In this document: in pieces, positions 8,807 to 16,213 of the stretch
How the letters are laid out: every line of letters begins with the position of its first letter
Position numbering within the stretch: the stretch's first letter is position 1
Assembly (NCBI RefSeq): GCF_002211285.1
Contig: NZ_LOKX01000004.1
Coordinates: 62,001-126,000, forward strand
Origin: Rhizobium sp. R635
GTDB taxonomy: Bacteria > Pseudomonadota > Alphaproteobacteria > Rhizobiales > Rhizobiaceae
DNA length: 64,000 nt
Direction of reading: 5' to 3'
Program-made: the position numbers and the translations under genes
Notes under the pieces: generated by a model
Databases searched by the model: none
What the model was told of the DNA's origin: nothing
The model's input: only the letters and a program-made list of their open reading frames with translations

Positions 8807-9808
8807 GTGGGATCGCTTCAACTCAAATCCATCCGCAAGACCTATGGCACGCATGAGGTGCTGAAAGGCATCGACCTCGAGGTCAAGGACGGCGAATTCG
8901 TCATCTTCGTCGGGCCGTCCGGCTGCGGGAAATCGACGCTTCTGCGCAGCATCGCCGGCCTCGAGGACGTCACCTCGGGCGCCGTCGTCATCAACGGCCG
9001 AGATGAGACGCTGACGCCGCCAGCCAAGCGCGGCATCGCCATGGTCTTCCAGTCCTATGCGCTCTATCCGCATCTGACGGTCAAGGACAATATGGGGCTT
9101 GGCCTCAAGCAGGCCGGTACGCCCAAGGACGAGATCGACAAGCGCGTCGGCAAGGCTTCCGGCATGCTGTCTCTCGCGCCCTATCTCGCACGCCGGCCGG
9201 CCGAACTATCAGGCGGCCAGCGCCAACGCGTTGCGATCGGCCGCGCCATCGTTCGCGAGCCGGAGCTCTTCCTGTTCGACGAGCCGCTGTCGAACCTCGA
9301 TGCGGCGCTGCGCGTCCAGACCCGGCTCGAAATCGCCCGGCTGCACCGCAGCCTGAAGGCGACGATGATCTACGTCACCCACGACCAGGTCGAGGCGATG
9401 ACGCTGGCCGACAAGATCGTCGTACTGAATGCCGGCGCGATCGAGCAGATCGGCTCGCCGATGGAGCTTTACAATCGCCCGGCCAACGTCTTCGTCGCCG
9501 GCTTCATCGGCTCGCCGCAGATGAATTTCATCGCGGGCGAGAAGGTCGGCGATCACAGCGCCAAGACGATCGGGGTGCGGCCGGAACATATGACGCTGTC
9601 GCGTGAGCAGGGGACGTGGGCCGCGAAGGTCGTGCATGTCGAGCATCTCGGCGCCGATACGATCATCTATCTGGAATCCGAGCAGTGCGGCCTGCTGACG
9701 GCGCGCCTCTTCGGCGAGCATCAGTATGAGCCCGACGAGATCGTCTACGCGACGCCGGACCAGTCGCGCGTGCATCGCTTCGATGCGGATGATCGGGCGA
9801 TCCGCTGA
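8807..9808 (+). CDS. sugar ABC transporter ATP-binding protein (UgpC/MsmK type)
   Basis: 333 residues: an ABC ATPase domain to about 235 followed by a short TOBE/OB domain typical of sugar-importer ATPases. Walker A is GPSGCGKST near 38-46, the signature is LSGGQRQR near 135, Walker B is [12 protein letters not shown] near 155, and the switch His is in [10 protein letters not shown]. The GTG start at 8807 follows GGGAAAGACA; extending upstream would overlap the oxidoreductase. It powers the two permeases encoded just before and ends the operon. Confidence 0.9.
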   Translation: MGSLQLKSIRKTYGTHEVLKGIDLEVKDGEFVIFVGPSGCGKSTLLRSIAGLEDVTSGAVVINGRDETLTPPAKRGIAMVFQSYALYPHLTVKDNMGLGLKQAGTPKDEIDKRVGKASGMLSLAPYLARRPAELSGGQRQRVAIGRAIVREPELFLFDEPLSNLDAALRVQTRLEIARLHRSLKATMIYVTHDQVEAMTLADKIVVLNAGAIEQIGSPMELYNRPANVFVAGFIGSPQMNFIAGEKVGDHSAKTIGVRPEHMTLSREQGTWAAKVVHVEHLGADTIIYLESEQCGLLTARLFGEHQYEPDEIVYATPDQSRVHRFDADDRAIR

Positions 9809-9844
9809 GGGATCTTAAACATCAATCGTTCAGCCGTGGGCAGG

Positions 9845-10054
9845 CGACTTGGTTCCCTCTTCTCCCCAGCGGGGGTCCGAAGGACGGGTCGAGACCCGCG
9901 GCTCGACCCCGGTTGGTGGCCCGAAGGGTCGGATGAGGGGGCCACACGGCAGAACATTTGTTATTGTTGTGCCGGGAGCAGGACGATCAATGCTGTGCCG
10001 TGTGGCCCCCTCATCCGCCTGCCGGCACCTTCTCCCCGCTGGGGAGAAGAGATT
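9845..10054. repeat. mosaic palindromic intergenic repeat (RIME-like), copy 2
   Basis: A nested palindrome. An inner 21-bp perfect inverted repeat pairs 9931-9951 with 9996-10016. Outer arms carry CTTCTCCCCAGCGGGG at the left and CACCTTCTCCCCGCTGGGGA at the right. The right side contains TCATCCGCCTGCCGGCACCT, the reverse complement of the core in copy 3 near 19420-19437. The element lies between two convergent ABC-ATPase genes. No open frame in it is credible. Confidence 0.75.
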
Positions 10055-10107
10055 CGTGGCCATGCCTTCGTCCCAAGGCTGGCGTCTCCTACATCATTCC
10101 GAATAAC

Positions 10108-10137
10108 AAAAAGGCGCCGTTTTGCGGCGCCTTTTTC
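10108..10137. terminator. bidirectional terminator between convergent transport operons
   Basis: A 12-bp perfect stem (10108-10119 with 10125-10136), GC-rich in the middle with an A-run at the left and a T-run at the right. It can terminate transcripts from both sides. It lies 22 bases beyond the stop of the minus-strand ATPase gene. Confidence 0.85.
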
Positions 10138-10158
10138 ATGAGCGGTATCCCGCAAATA

Positions 10159-11220
10159 TCAATCGCTGATAACGAGCAGGTCGGCGGCCATGAAGCGGAG
10201 GGTTACGGTTTCGCCGGCTTGCGGCGGGGTCACACCGGGGCTGTTGAACATGTCGAAGGAGATGACGTTGCCGCCGACATTCATGCGGGTGCGGATGACC
10301 GAGCCGAGGAAGTGGGCCGAGACGACCTGGCCGGTCAGGGCGGTGTCGCTTCTGGCGGTGTCGGAGAGCGAGCCTGCTTCCGGGCGCAGTGCCAGCGAGA
10401 TGGTTTCGCCGGCCTTGTGGGCTGCGACCGACTGTTTCAGCGTGATCTTCTGATCGCCGATCTGGATGAGGTTGGTGTCGGGGTCGACGACCTTGGCCTC
10501 GATCAGGTTCAGCGTGCCGACGAAGGAGGCGACGAAGCGCGTGGCCGGCTTGTTGTAGATCTCGAAGGGCGAGCCGATCTGATCGGCCTTGCCGGCATTC
10601 ATCACCACGATGCGGTCGGAGATCGACAGAGCCTCTTCCTGGTCGTGGGTGACGAAGACGGTGGTGATGCCGAGCTGCTGCTGGATCTGACGGATTTCCT
10701 CGCGCAGCGACACGCGGATCTTGGCGTCGAGGGCCGAGAGCGGCTCGTCGAGCAGCAGCACCTGCGGCTTGACGGCGAGCGCGCGGGCAAGCGCGACGCG
10801 CTGCTGCTGGCCGCCCGACAGCTGGTAGGGGTAACGATCGGCCAGGTGATCGAGCTTGATCAGGCCGAGCATTTCCTTGACGCGGGCGTCGATCTCGGGC
10901 TTCGGCGCGCCGGCGACCTTGAGGCCGAAGGCGACGTTGTCGTGCACGGACATGTTGGGGAAGAGAGCGTAAGCCTGGAAGACCATGCCGATATTGCGCT
11001 GGTTCGGCTTCAGCGCGCTCTGGTCCTTGCCGTTGATGGTCAGAGTGCCGCCGGTCGGGGTTTCGAAGCCGGCGATCATGCGCAGGACGGTCGTCTTGCC
11101 GCAGCCCGACGGCCCGAGGAAGGAGATGAACTCACCCTTCTCGATGTTCATGTTGAAATTCTTGACGACCTGGACCGGGCCGAAGGACTTCTGGATGTTG
11201 TTCAGTGTGAGAAAAGACAT
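10159..11220 (-). CDS. ABC transporter ATP-binding protein (PotA/FbpC type)
   Basis: 353 residues: ABC ATPase (Walker A GPSGCGKTT near 35-43, signature LSGGQQQR, Walker B LLLDEPLSALD, switch FVTHDQEEAL) followed by a TOBE-type C-terminal domain from about 270. This arrangement is typical of polyamine, ferric-iron and 2-aminoethylphosphonate importers. It is last in a minus-strand operon after the binding protein and two permeases; the spacing from the preceding permease stop is 12 bases. Confidence 0.88.
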   Translation of the reverse strand: MSFLTLNNIQKSFGPVQVVKNFNMNIEKGEFISFLGPSGCGKTTVLRMIAGFETPTGGTLTINGKDQSALKPNQRNIGMVFQAYALFPNMSVHDNVAFGLKVAGAPKPEIDARVKEMLGLIKLDHLADRYPYQLSGGQQQRVALARALAVKPQVLLLDEPLSALDAKIRVSLREEIRQIQQQLGITTVFVTHDQEEALSISDRIVVMNAGKADQIGSPFEIYNKPATRFVASFVGTLNLIEAKVVDPDTNLIQIGDQKITLKQSVAAHKAGETISLALRPEAGSLSDTARSDTALTGQVVSAHFLGSVIRTRMNVGGNVISFDMFNSPGVTPPQAGETVTLRFMAADLLVISD

Positions 11221-11232
11221 GAGCCGGTTACC

Positions 11233-12021
11233 TTAAGCCTTTGCCGGGCGGGCTTTGCCGAAGCGGGAAACGAGGTTGAGCAGGCCCATGCTGAGCCAGG
11301 TGATCGAGAAAGCGATGACGGCGAGCGCCGAAGGCTCATAGGCCTTGTTGGCGCCGACGAGCTGCAGATAGGGGCCGAAGGCCGGGCGGTTGAGCAGGGC
11401 GGCGAAGGTGAATTCGCCCATGACGATCGCCAGCGTGATGAAGGCGCCGGAGAGTACGCCGCTCATCACGTTCGGGAAGATGCAGCGGAACATGATGGTC
11501 GTCCAGCGGGCGCCGAGACTTTCGGCCGCTTCCGTCAGCGTGCGCACATCGATGGCGCGCATGGCGGTATCGACGGCGCGGTACATGTAGGGCAGGGACA
11601 GCGTGATATAGGAGAAGACCAGCAGGGCGTTGGTCCCTGTCGTCGACCCCGTCAGCGGCAGGTAGGACGAGGAATTGTACATTCTGAGGTAGCCGAAGAC
11701 GATGACGATCGCCGGAATGACGAGCGGCAGCAGCGTGATGAACTCGACGACCGGGCGCATCTGCGGCAGGCGCAGGCGCACCCAATAGGCCGTCGGCACG
11801 ACGAGCAGCATGCCGAAGACGATGGTGAGCAACGCCATCAGCATGGAGTAGCCGAAGGTCTCGCGGAACTGAGCGTCCGAGAAAACCGACTGATAGGCAT
11901 CGAGGCTGTATTCGCCGCGGCGCATACGCAGCGAAAATTCGATGGTGCCGATCAGCGGGATGATGAAATAGGATGCGCCGAGAATGATGGCGATCCAGGC
12001 TCCGAGACGTTGTGTTTTCAT
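11233..12021 (-). CDS. ABC transporter permease (PotC-like)
   Basis: 262 residues with about six transmembrane helices, starting at LGAWIAIILGASYFIIPLIG. The EAA-type loop LTEAAESLGARWTTIMFRCIF is near residue 165. It resembles the second permease of polyamine/phosphonate-type importers. The ATG at 12021 overlaps the stop of the upstream permease (ATGA at 12018-12021), which fixes the start; the open frame further upstream is a shadow of the previous gene. Confidence 0.88.
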   Translation of the reverse strand: MKTQRLGAWIAIILGASYFIIPLIGTIEFSLRMRRGEYSLDAYQSVFSDAQFRETFGYSMLMALLTIVFGMLLVVPTAYWVRLRLPQMRPVVEFITLLPLVIPAIVIVFGYLRMYNSSSYLPLTGSTTGTNALLVFSYITLSLPYMYRAVDTAMRAIDVRTLTEAAESLGARWTTIMFRCIFPNVMSGVLSGAFITLAIVMGEFTFAALLNRPAFGPYLQLVGANKAYEPSALAVIAFSITWLSMGLLNLVSRFGKARPAKA

Positions 12022-12911
12022 TTCTGCCACCGCTCGGCGCGCATGCGCAGCATGAGGTAAAGGATATTGGACACGCCTGTGATGACGATCATGCCGAGCG
12101 CGATGGCGTAACCGAGGTTGGCATTGTGCAGGACGTCGCCGCGGATCTGCGCGTAGAGCAGGATCGGCACGATGTTCAGCGAACTGCCGGTCAGCGCGAA
12201 GGCAGTGGCGATGGCGCCGAAGGCGTTGGCGAAGAGCAGCAGGGTCGTGCCGAGCAGGCTCGGCCAGAGGATCGGCAGGGCGACCATCGTCCAATATTGA
12301 CGGTTGGTGGCGCCGAGGATCTCAGAGGCTTCGCGCCATTCCTTCTTCATGCCGTCAAGCGCCGGCGTCAGGATCAGCACCATCAGCGGGATCTGGAAAT
12401 ACATGTAGGTGATGGTGAGGCCGAGGAAGGACAGCAGGTTGAAGCCGGTGCCATAGAGATTGAAGCCGAACCATTCCCGCAGGAAAACCGTCACGAGGCC
12501 GGTGCGGCCAAGCGTTGCGAGGAAGGCGAAGGCGAGCGGCACGCCGGCGAAATTCGAGGCGACGCCGGAGAAGGTCAGAAGCGTCGAGCGTACCGAGGCG
12601 GGCAGGCCGCCGAGCACGACGGCCCAGGCGAGAAAGAAGCCGATGAGTGCGCCGCCGAGAGCGGATGCCACCGAGACGCGGATACTGATCCAGTAAGCGC
12701 TCATGATCGATGGCGTAAAGAGATCGCCGATATTCTTCAGCGTAAAATTGCCCTCGGGCGTCAGGAACGCGCCCGCCACGAGATAAAGCGTGGGGATGAT
12801 CAGGAACAGCAGAGAGAAAATAATGAAGGGCGCAATACCCAGCCAGTCGATCACACGGTCTTTGTTGATCAAGGGGGTGCTGCCCACCATCGGCGTTGAA
12901 ACGGTACTCAT
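12018..12911 (-). CDS. ABC transporter permease (PotB-like)
   Basis: 297 residues. A hydrophilic N-terminal extension of about 25 residues is followed by about six transmembrane helices (first at APFIIFSLLFLIIPTLYLVAG). The coupling loop MKKEWREASEILGATNRQYW lies near residue 210. It forms the pore with the following permease. It is separated from the binding-protein gene by 71 bases that contain a strong hairpin. Confidence 0.88.
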   Translation of the reverse strand: MSTVSTPMVGSTPLINKDRVIDWLGIAPFIIFSLLFLIIPTLYLVAGAFLTPEGNFTLKNIGDLFTPSIMSAYWISIRVSVASALGGALIGFFLAWAVVLGGLPASVRSTLLTFSGVASNFAGVPLAFAFLATLGRTGLVTVFLREWFGFNLYGTGFNLLSFLGLTITYMYFQIPLMVLILTPALDGMKKEWREASEILGATNRQYWTMVALPILWPSLLGTTLLLFANAFGAIATAFALTGSSLNIVPILLYAQIRGDVLHNANLGYAIALGMIVITGVSNILYLMLRMRAERWQK

Positions 12912-12945
12912 GAAAAGCTCATCCTGGGGCGTCGGAGTGAGAAAA

Positions 12946-12970
12946 CCTCCCCGCCTTTGGGGCGGGGAGG
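12946..12970 (-). promoter_or_regulatory. intercistronic hairpin between binding-protein and permease genes
   Basis: Ten-bp perfect GC stem (12946-12955 with 12961-12970) and a five-base loop, without a following T-run. Hairpins in this place commonly stabilise the upstream binding-protein message so that it is made in excess over the permeases. That role is inferred from position. Confidence 0.5.
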
Positions 12971-12982
12971 CCGGATTGGATG

Positions 12983-14086
12983 TTACTTGACGTTGGCGCC
13001 GACGACGGAATCCCAGTTCTTGGTGATGGCTTCCTTGCCGGCAGCCTGTTCTTCGAGCGTCGGGAAGACAGCCTTTTCATAGGCTGCTGCCGGCGGCAGC
13101 TTGTCGAGCAGGTCCTTCGGGATCTTGTTGTTCTTGGCAAGATCGTTGAAGCGGATCGGGTGGCAATAGCCCTTCAGCCAGCCGAGCTGACCTTCGTCCG
13201 AATAGAGGTATTCCATCCAGAGCTTGGCAGCGTTCGGGTGCGGAGCGAAGGCGGAAATCGCCTGGACGTAAACGCCGGCGACGACGCCTGTCTTCGGAAC
13301 GACGACTTCGAACGGAGGATTGCCCTTCAGGCCTTCACCCCAGGAAAGGGCGTTGTAGTCCCAGGCGACGATGATCGGCGTGGAGCCCTGCGCGAAGGGA
13401 GCAGCCTTGCCGACGACAGGCACGAAGTTGCCGGCCTTGTTGAGTTCGGCGAAGAACTTCAGGCCTTCTTCGCCTGCCTTGGCGGCGTCACCGCCGGATG
13501 CGGAAAGACCGGCGGCATAGACGCCCTGAACGGCCTGGTTGGCGGTGCGCGGATCACCTGCCAAAGCGACGCTGTTTGCGTAGTCGCCCTTCTTCAGGTC
13601 GGCCCAGTCAGCCGGCGATTCCTTGACGAGATCCTTGTTCACGAGGAACGAGAGAACGCCGTAATAGTCGCCGTACCAGTAGCCTTCGGCATCCTTGGCG
13701 GTATCCGGGATCGAATCCCAGGTCGATACCTTGTAAGGCTGGATCAGGCCGTCCTTCTTGGCGGACGGGCCGAAGGAGAGGCCGACGTCGATGACATCGG
13801 GAGCCTGCGGGCCGGTGTTGCCCTTGTTGGCCTTGATGGCTTCGATTTCGTCGCCCGAGCCGGCATCCGGGTTCAGTTCGTTGACTTCGAGGCCATACTT
13901 GGCCTTGAAGCCGGCAATGACTTCGCCATAGCCGCACCAGTCATGCGGCAGAGCGATCGTGGTCAGCGTGCCTTCCTTCTTGGCGGCGGCGATCAGTTCC
14001 GCGCTCGGTTCTGCGGCGGCGATCGCGGTCGAAGCCACGATCATCGCAGTAGAAAGCGACAGCAGTCGAGAAATGTTAGAGATCAC
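12983..14086 (-). CDS. ABC transporter substrate-binding protein (family 1; polyamine/phosphonate/iron type)
   Basis: 367 residues with a signal peptide (LLSLSTAMIVASTAIAAAEP, cut near residue 25) and a family 1 binding fold starting at AELIAAAKKEGTLTTIALP. The sequence ALPHDWCGYGEVIAGFKAKY and the later APDVIDVGLSFG resemble proteins of the iron/2-aminoethylphosphonate/polyamine group. It is first in the four-gene minus-strand importer operon and lies downstream of the RpiR gene. The ligand is unknown; the neighbouring catabolic genes suggest an amine or amino alcohol. Confidence 0.85.
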   Translation of the reverse strand: MISNISRLLSLSTAMIVASTAIAAAEPSAELIAAAKKEGTLTTIALPHDWCGYGEVIAGFKAKYGLEVNELNPDAGSGDEIEAIKANKGNTGPQAPDVIDVGLSFGPSAKKDGLIQPYKVSTWDSIPDTAKDAEGYWYGDYYGVLSFLVNKDLVKESPADWADLKKGDYANSVALAGDPRTANQAVQGVYAAGLSASGGDAAKAGEEGLKFFAELNKAGNFVPVVGKAAPFAQGSTPIIVAWDYNALSWGEGLKGNPPFEVVVPKTGVVAGVYVQAISAFAPHPNAAKLWMEYLYSDEGQLGWLKGYCHPIRFNDLAKNNKIPKDLLDKLPPAAAYEKAVFPTLEEQAAGKEAITKNWDSVVGANVK

Positions 14087-14148
14087 TGTTGTTCTCCTTC
14101 GGGTTTCAGTGTCTGGCGATGCTGTTAATCAGCTTACATGAAGCTTGT

Positions 14149-14166
14149 GTGACGGTTGGATGACGT
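14149..14166 (-). promoter_or_regulatory. PHO-box-like direct repeat upstream of the binding-protein gene
   Basis: Read on the minus strand, ACGTCAT-CCAA-CCGTCAC has two heptamers with an 11-bp period, each matching five of seven positions of the PhoB heptamer CTGTCAT. It lies 63 bases before the ATG. The 11-bp periodicity is the main support; it could equally be a site for the adjacent RpiR regulator. Confidence 0.3.
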
Positions 14167-14273
14167 TAATTTTGCCGGAATAGCAGGCGCTTGTGACAGA
14201 TGTTTCATTTGCGACGGCATCGTTCACTTTCGCCAAGCCCGCTATTGTTTTTCCTCTCTTTGATCTTGTCCTC

Positions 14274-15146
14274 CTAACCCGGTTTGCGGAAAAGCTTGGT
14301 CTGCTCGAACAAGCCCTCAAGCGTCTTCATGCGCTCCTTCGTCTCGTCCCAGGTCGAATTCTGGACGGCCTCGATCAGAGCCTCGACGATGAAAAGGGTG
14401 ACGACCGACGAATCCCAGGCCGACGGCGCTTCGATGCGGACGCGGAAAGCGTGCCGCGCAAGTTTGGCGGCCGGCGAGTTCCACTGATCGGTGAAGACGA
14501 CGATTTCGGCGCCGCGCTTGCGGGCGGCGGTGGCAAGGCTCACCATTTCCTGCTCATAACGACGGATGTCGAAGATGATCAGGATGTCGCCGGCATTCAT
14601 GTTGAGAACATATTGCGGCCAGCTGCTGGAGTTCGACGAGAGCAGGGTCGTTGCCGGCCGGATGACCTGCATATGCGTGAAGAAATACTCGGCCAGCGCG
14701 CCGGTGATGCGGCCGCCGACGAAATAGAGGCCGCGCTTGCGGTCCGACAGCAGCGAGGCGACGCTGTCAAAGGTCGCGGTGTCGAGATCGGTCAGCGTCT
14801 GGCGCAGATTGCCCATGATGGCATCGGCGAAGCGGTTGAGGATATGGGTTCCCGGGGCATTCTGCGCCCAGCGATCGTGCTTGGCAATCGGGTTGGAAAT
14901 CGTCGCCTCGACTTCCAGATGCAGGTGCGCCTGAAAATCCGGATAGCCTTTGAAACCGAGCTTCTGCACCATGCGCACGACGGTCGGGGTGGACACGCCG
15001 GCATTCTCGGCGATGGTGGTAATGCTGCCGAGGCCGGACACTGGATAATTGTCGAGAAGGCTCTCAGCCAGTTGCTTTTCGGCGCGCGTCAACAGCCCGA
15101 AATGCGAATGTATGACGTCCGAAACCGTCTTTGACGCAACTGTCAC
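14274..15146 (-). CDS. RpiR-family transcriptional regulator (HTH plus SIS domain)
   Basis: 290 residues: an N-terminal RpiR helix-turn-helix (about 1-80, with ITTIAENAGVSTPTVVRMVQ) and a SIS domain (about 120-260, with LYFVGGRITGALAEYFFTHM). The GTG start at 15146 is chosen because GGGGAG lies eight bases upstream and it gives the usual family length. The frame is open back to 15230, but starts there lack a ribosome-binding site. SIS domains bind phosphosugars in many RpiR proteins, yet others respond to amines or amino acids. It sits between the importer operon and the divergent catabolic genes and probably controls both. Confidence 0.85.
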   Translation of the reverse strand: MTVASKTVSDVIHSHFGLLTRAEKQLAESLLDNYPVSGLGSITTIAENAGVSTPTVVRMVQKLGFKGYPDFQAHLHLEVEATISNPIAKHDRWAQNAPGTHILNRFADAIMGNLRQTLTDLDTATFDSVASLLSDRKRGLYFVGGRITGALAEYFFTHMQVIRPATTLLSSNSSSWPQYVLNMNAGDILIIFDIRRYEQEMVSLATAARKRGAEIVVFTDQWNSPAAKLARHAFRVRIEAPSAWDSSVVTLFIVEALIEAVQNSTWDETKERMKTLEGLFEQTKLFRKPG

Positions 15147-15201
15147 CAATTTTGCTCCCCGGGATGGTCTAGCGCCACTTTCCCAACCAAAGTTAACAAC
15201 G

Positions 15202-15230
15202 CTGTCATAATCCATGTCAACTGCTGTCAT
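15202..15230 (+). promoter_or_regulatory. CTGTCAT repeats in the RpiR/amidohydrolase divergent promoter
   Basis: Two perfect CTGTCAT heptamers at 15202-15208 and 15224-15230 lie exactly 22 bp apart with a degenerate ATGTCAA between them. A related CTGTCAC is at 15140-15146. Spacing of 22 bp equals two 11-bp PhoB repeats, but repeats of this sort may instead be RpiR operators. Confidence 0.35.
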
Positions 15231-15313
15231 GAAAAGAAATTTTCAGTGGCCGCTTGACACTCGTCGAAACCTGAAGAATTCTTTTCTTATAAATATTTTA
15301 TTAAGGGATAGGA

Positions 15314-16093
15314 GTGGCGCCATTGGTGCTGGCCCGGCCGAAAATCCTCAGCGAAGCGGACGGCGATTGCGTCGGGATCGAGCGCATCGAAGGCCGGAGC
15401 CCGGTATTGCTCGTCTGCGAGCATGCGTCGAAAACGCTTCCTGCCACCTTCGGCGACCTCGGCCTGCCCAGCGAAGCGCTGTCGAGCCATATCGCCTGGG
15501 ATCCGGGCGCGCTCGCCGTTGCCCGCGGCATATCGCAAGCACTCGACGCAACGCTCGTCTACCAGCGCTTCTCCCGGCTCATCTACGACTGCAACCGGCC
15601 GCCCAGTTCACCGGGCGCCATGCCGGAGACCAGCGAGGTCTATGCCATTCCCGGCAACAAGGATTTGAGTGCCGGGGAACGCCTGGCGCGCACCGATGCG
15701 CTTTACGTGCCCTTCCACGACGCCATTCGCGGGCTGATCCGCGATCGGCGGGCGAGGGGGCAGGATACCGTCATCGTGACGATGCACAGCTTCACGCCGA
15801 TCTATCACGGCCGGCAACGCGCCGTCGAACTCGGCATACTGCACGACGAAGACAGCCGGCTTGCCGACCGCATGCTGGACGCTGCGGCCGACGCGCCGCT
15901 TTACAGGACTGAACGCAACCAGCCTTACGGGCCGGAGGATGGCGTGACCCACACGCTGATCCTGCACGGGCTTTCGAACGGCTTGCGCAATGTGATGATC
16001 GAGGTCCGCAACGACCTCATCGCAGACGATGGCGGCCAAGGGGTCATGGCCGACTATCTGACAGGACTTCTCCAGCACAGCCTGGAATCCTGA
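15314..16093 (+). CDS. N-formylglutamate amidohydrolase-family enzyme
   Basis: 259 residues of the N-formylglutamate amidohydrolase (HutG-like) family. Recognisable segments are VLLVCEHASKTLPATFGDLG near 31, SRLIYDCNRPPSSP near 87 and VTMHSFTPIYHGR near 155; conserved His, Asp and Glu residues would bind zinc. Known members hydrolyse an N-acyl group from glutamate. The GTG start follows AAGGGATAGGA. No other histidine-degradation gene is near. Its place beside a glutamine-synthetase-like ligase suggests it may instead release glutamate from a gamma-glutamyl product; this is inference. Confidence 0.85.
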   Translation: MAPLVLARPKILSEADGDCVGIERIEGRSPVLLVCEHASKTLPATFGDLGLPSEALSSHIAWDPGALAVARGISQALDATLVYQRFSRLIYDCNRPPSSPGAMPETSEVYAIPGNKDLSAGERLARTDALYVPFHDAIRGLIRDRRARGQDTVIVTMHSFTPIYHGRQRAVELGILHDEDSRLADRMLDAAADAPLYRTERNQPYGPEDGVTHTLILHGLSNGLRNVMIEVRNDLIADDGGQGVMADYLTGLLQHSLES

Positions 16094-16125
16094 ATAAAAA
16101 AGAAGACCCGAGGGAGCAGTTAATC

Positions 16126-16139
16126 TGCGGACGTCCGCA
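16126..16139. promoter_or_regulatory. 14-bp perfect palindrome upstream of the permease gene
   Basis: TGCGGACGTCCGCA reads the same on both strands and lies 75 bases before the permease start. It could be an operator or an RNA hairpin; no known consensus is matched. Confidence 0.3.
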
Positions 16140-16213
16140 TGGCGAAAATGCCGCGGGCAATTGGCACTGGACCGGCCCGCAATTCCGCGGCCGGTCGTGA
16201 ACAGGGGGAAGTC

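Noticed and set aside
9958..12060. 700-codon open frame on the plus strand
   Set aside because: Antisense to the ABC ATPase and permease genes. Long antisense frames arise from the strong third-position GC bias here; its composition (Asp/Gly/Arg-rich) fits no family.
15147..15230. Longer RpiR protein starting at 15230
   Set aside because: No ribosome-binding site before 15230, whereas GGGGAG precedes GTG 15146 and gives a typical family length.
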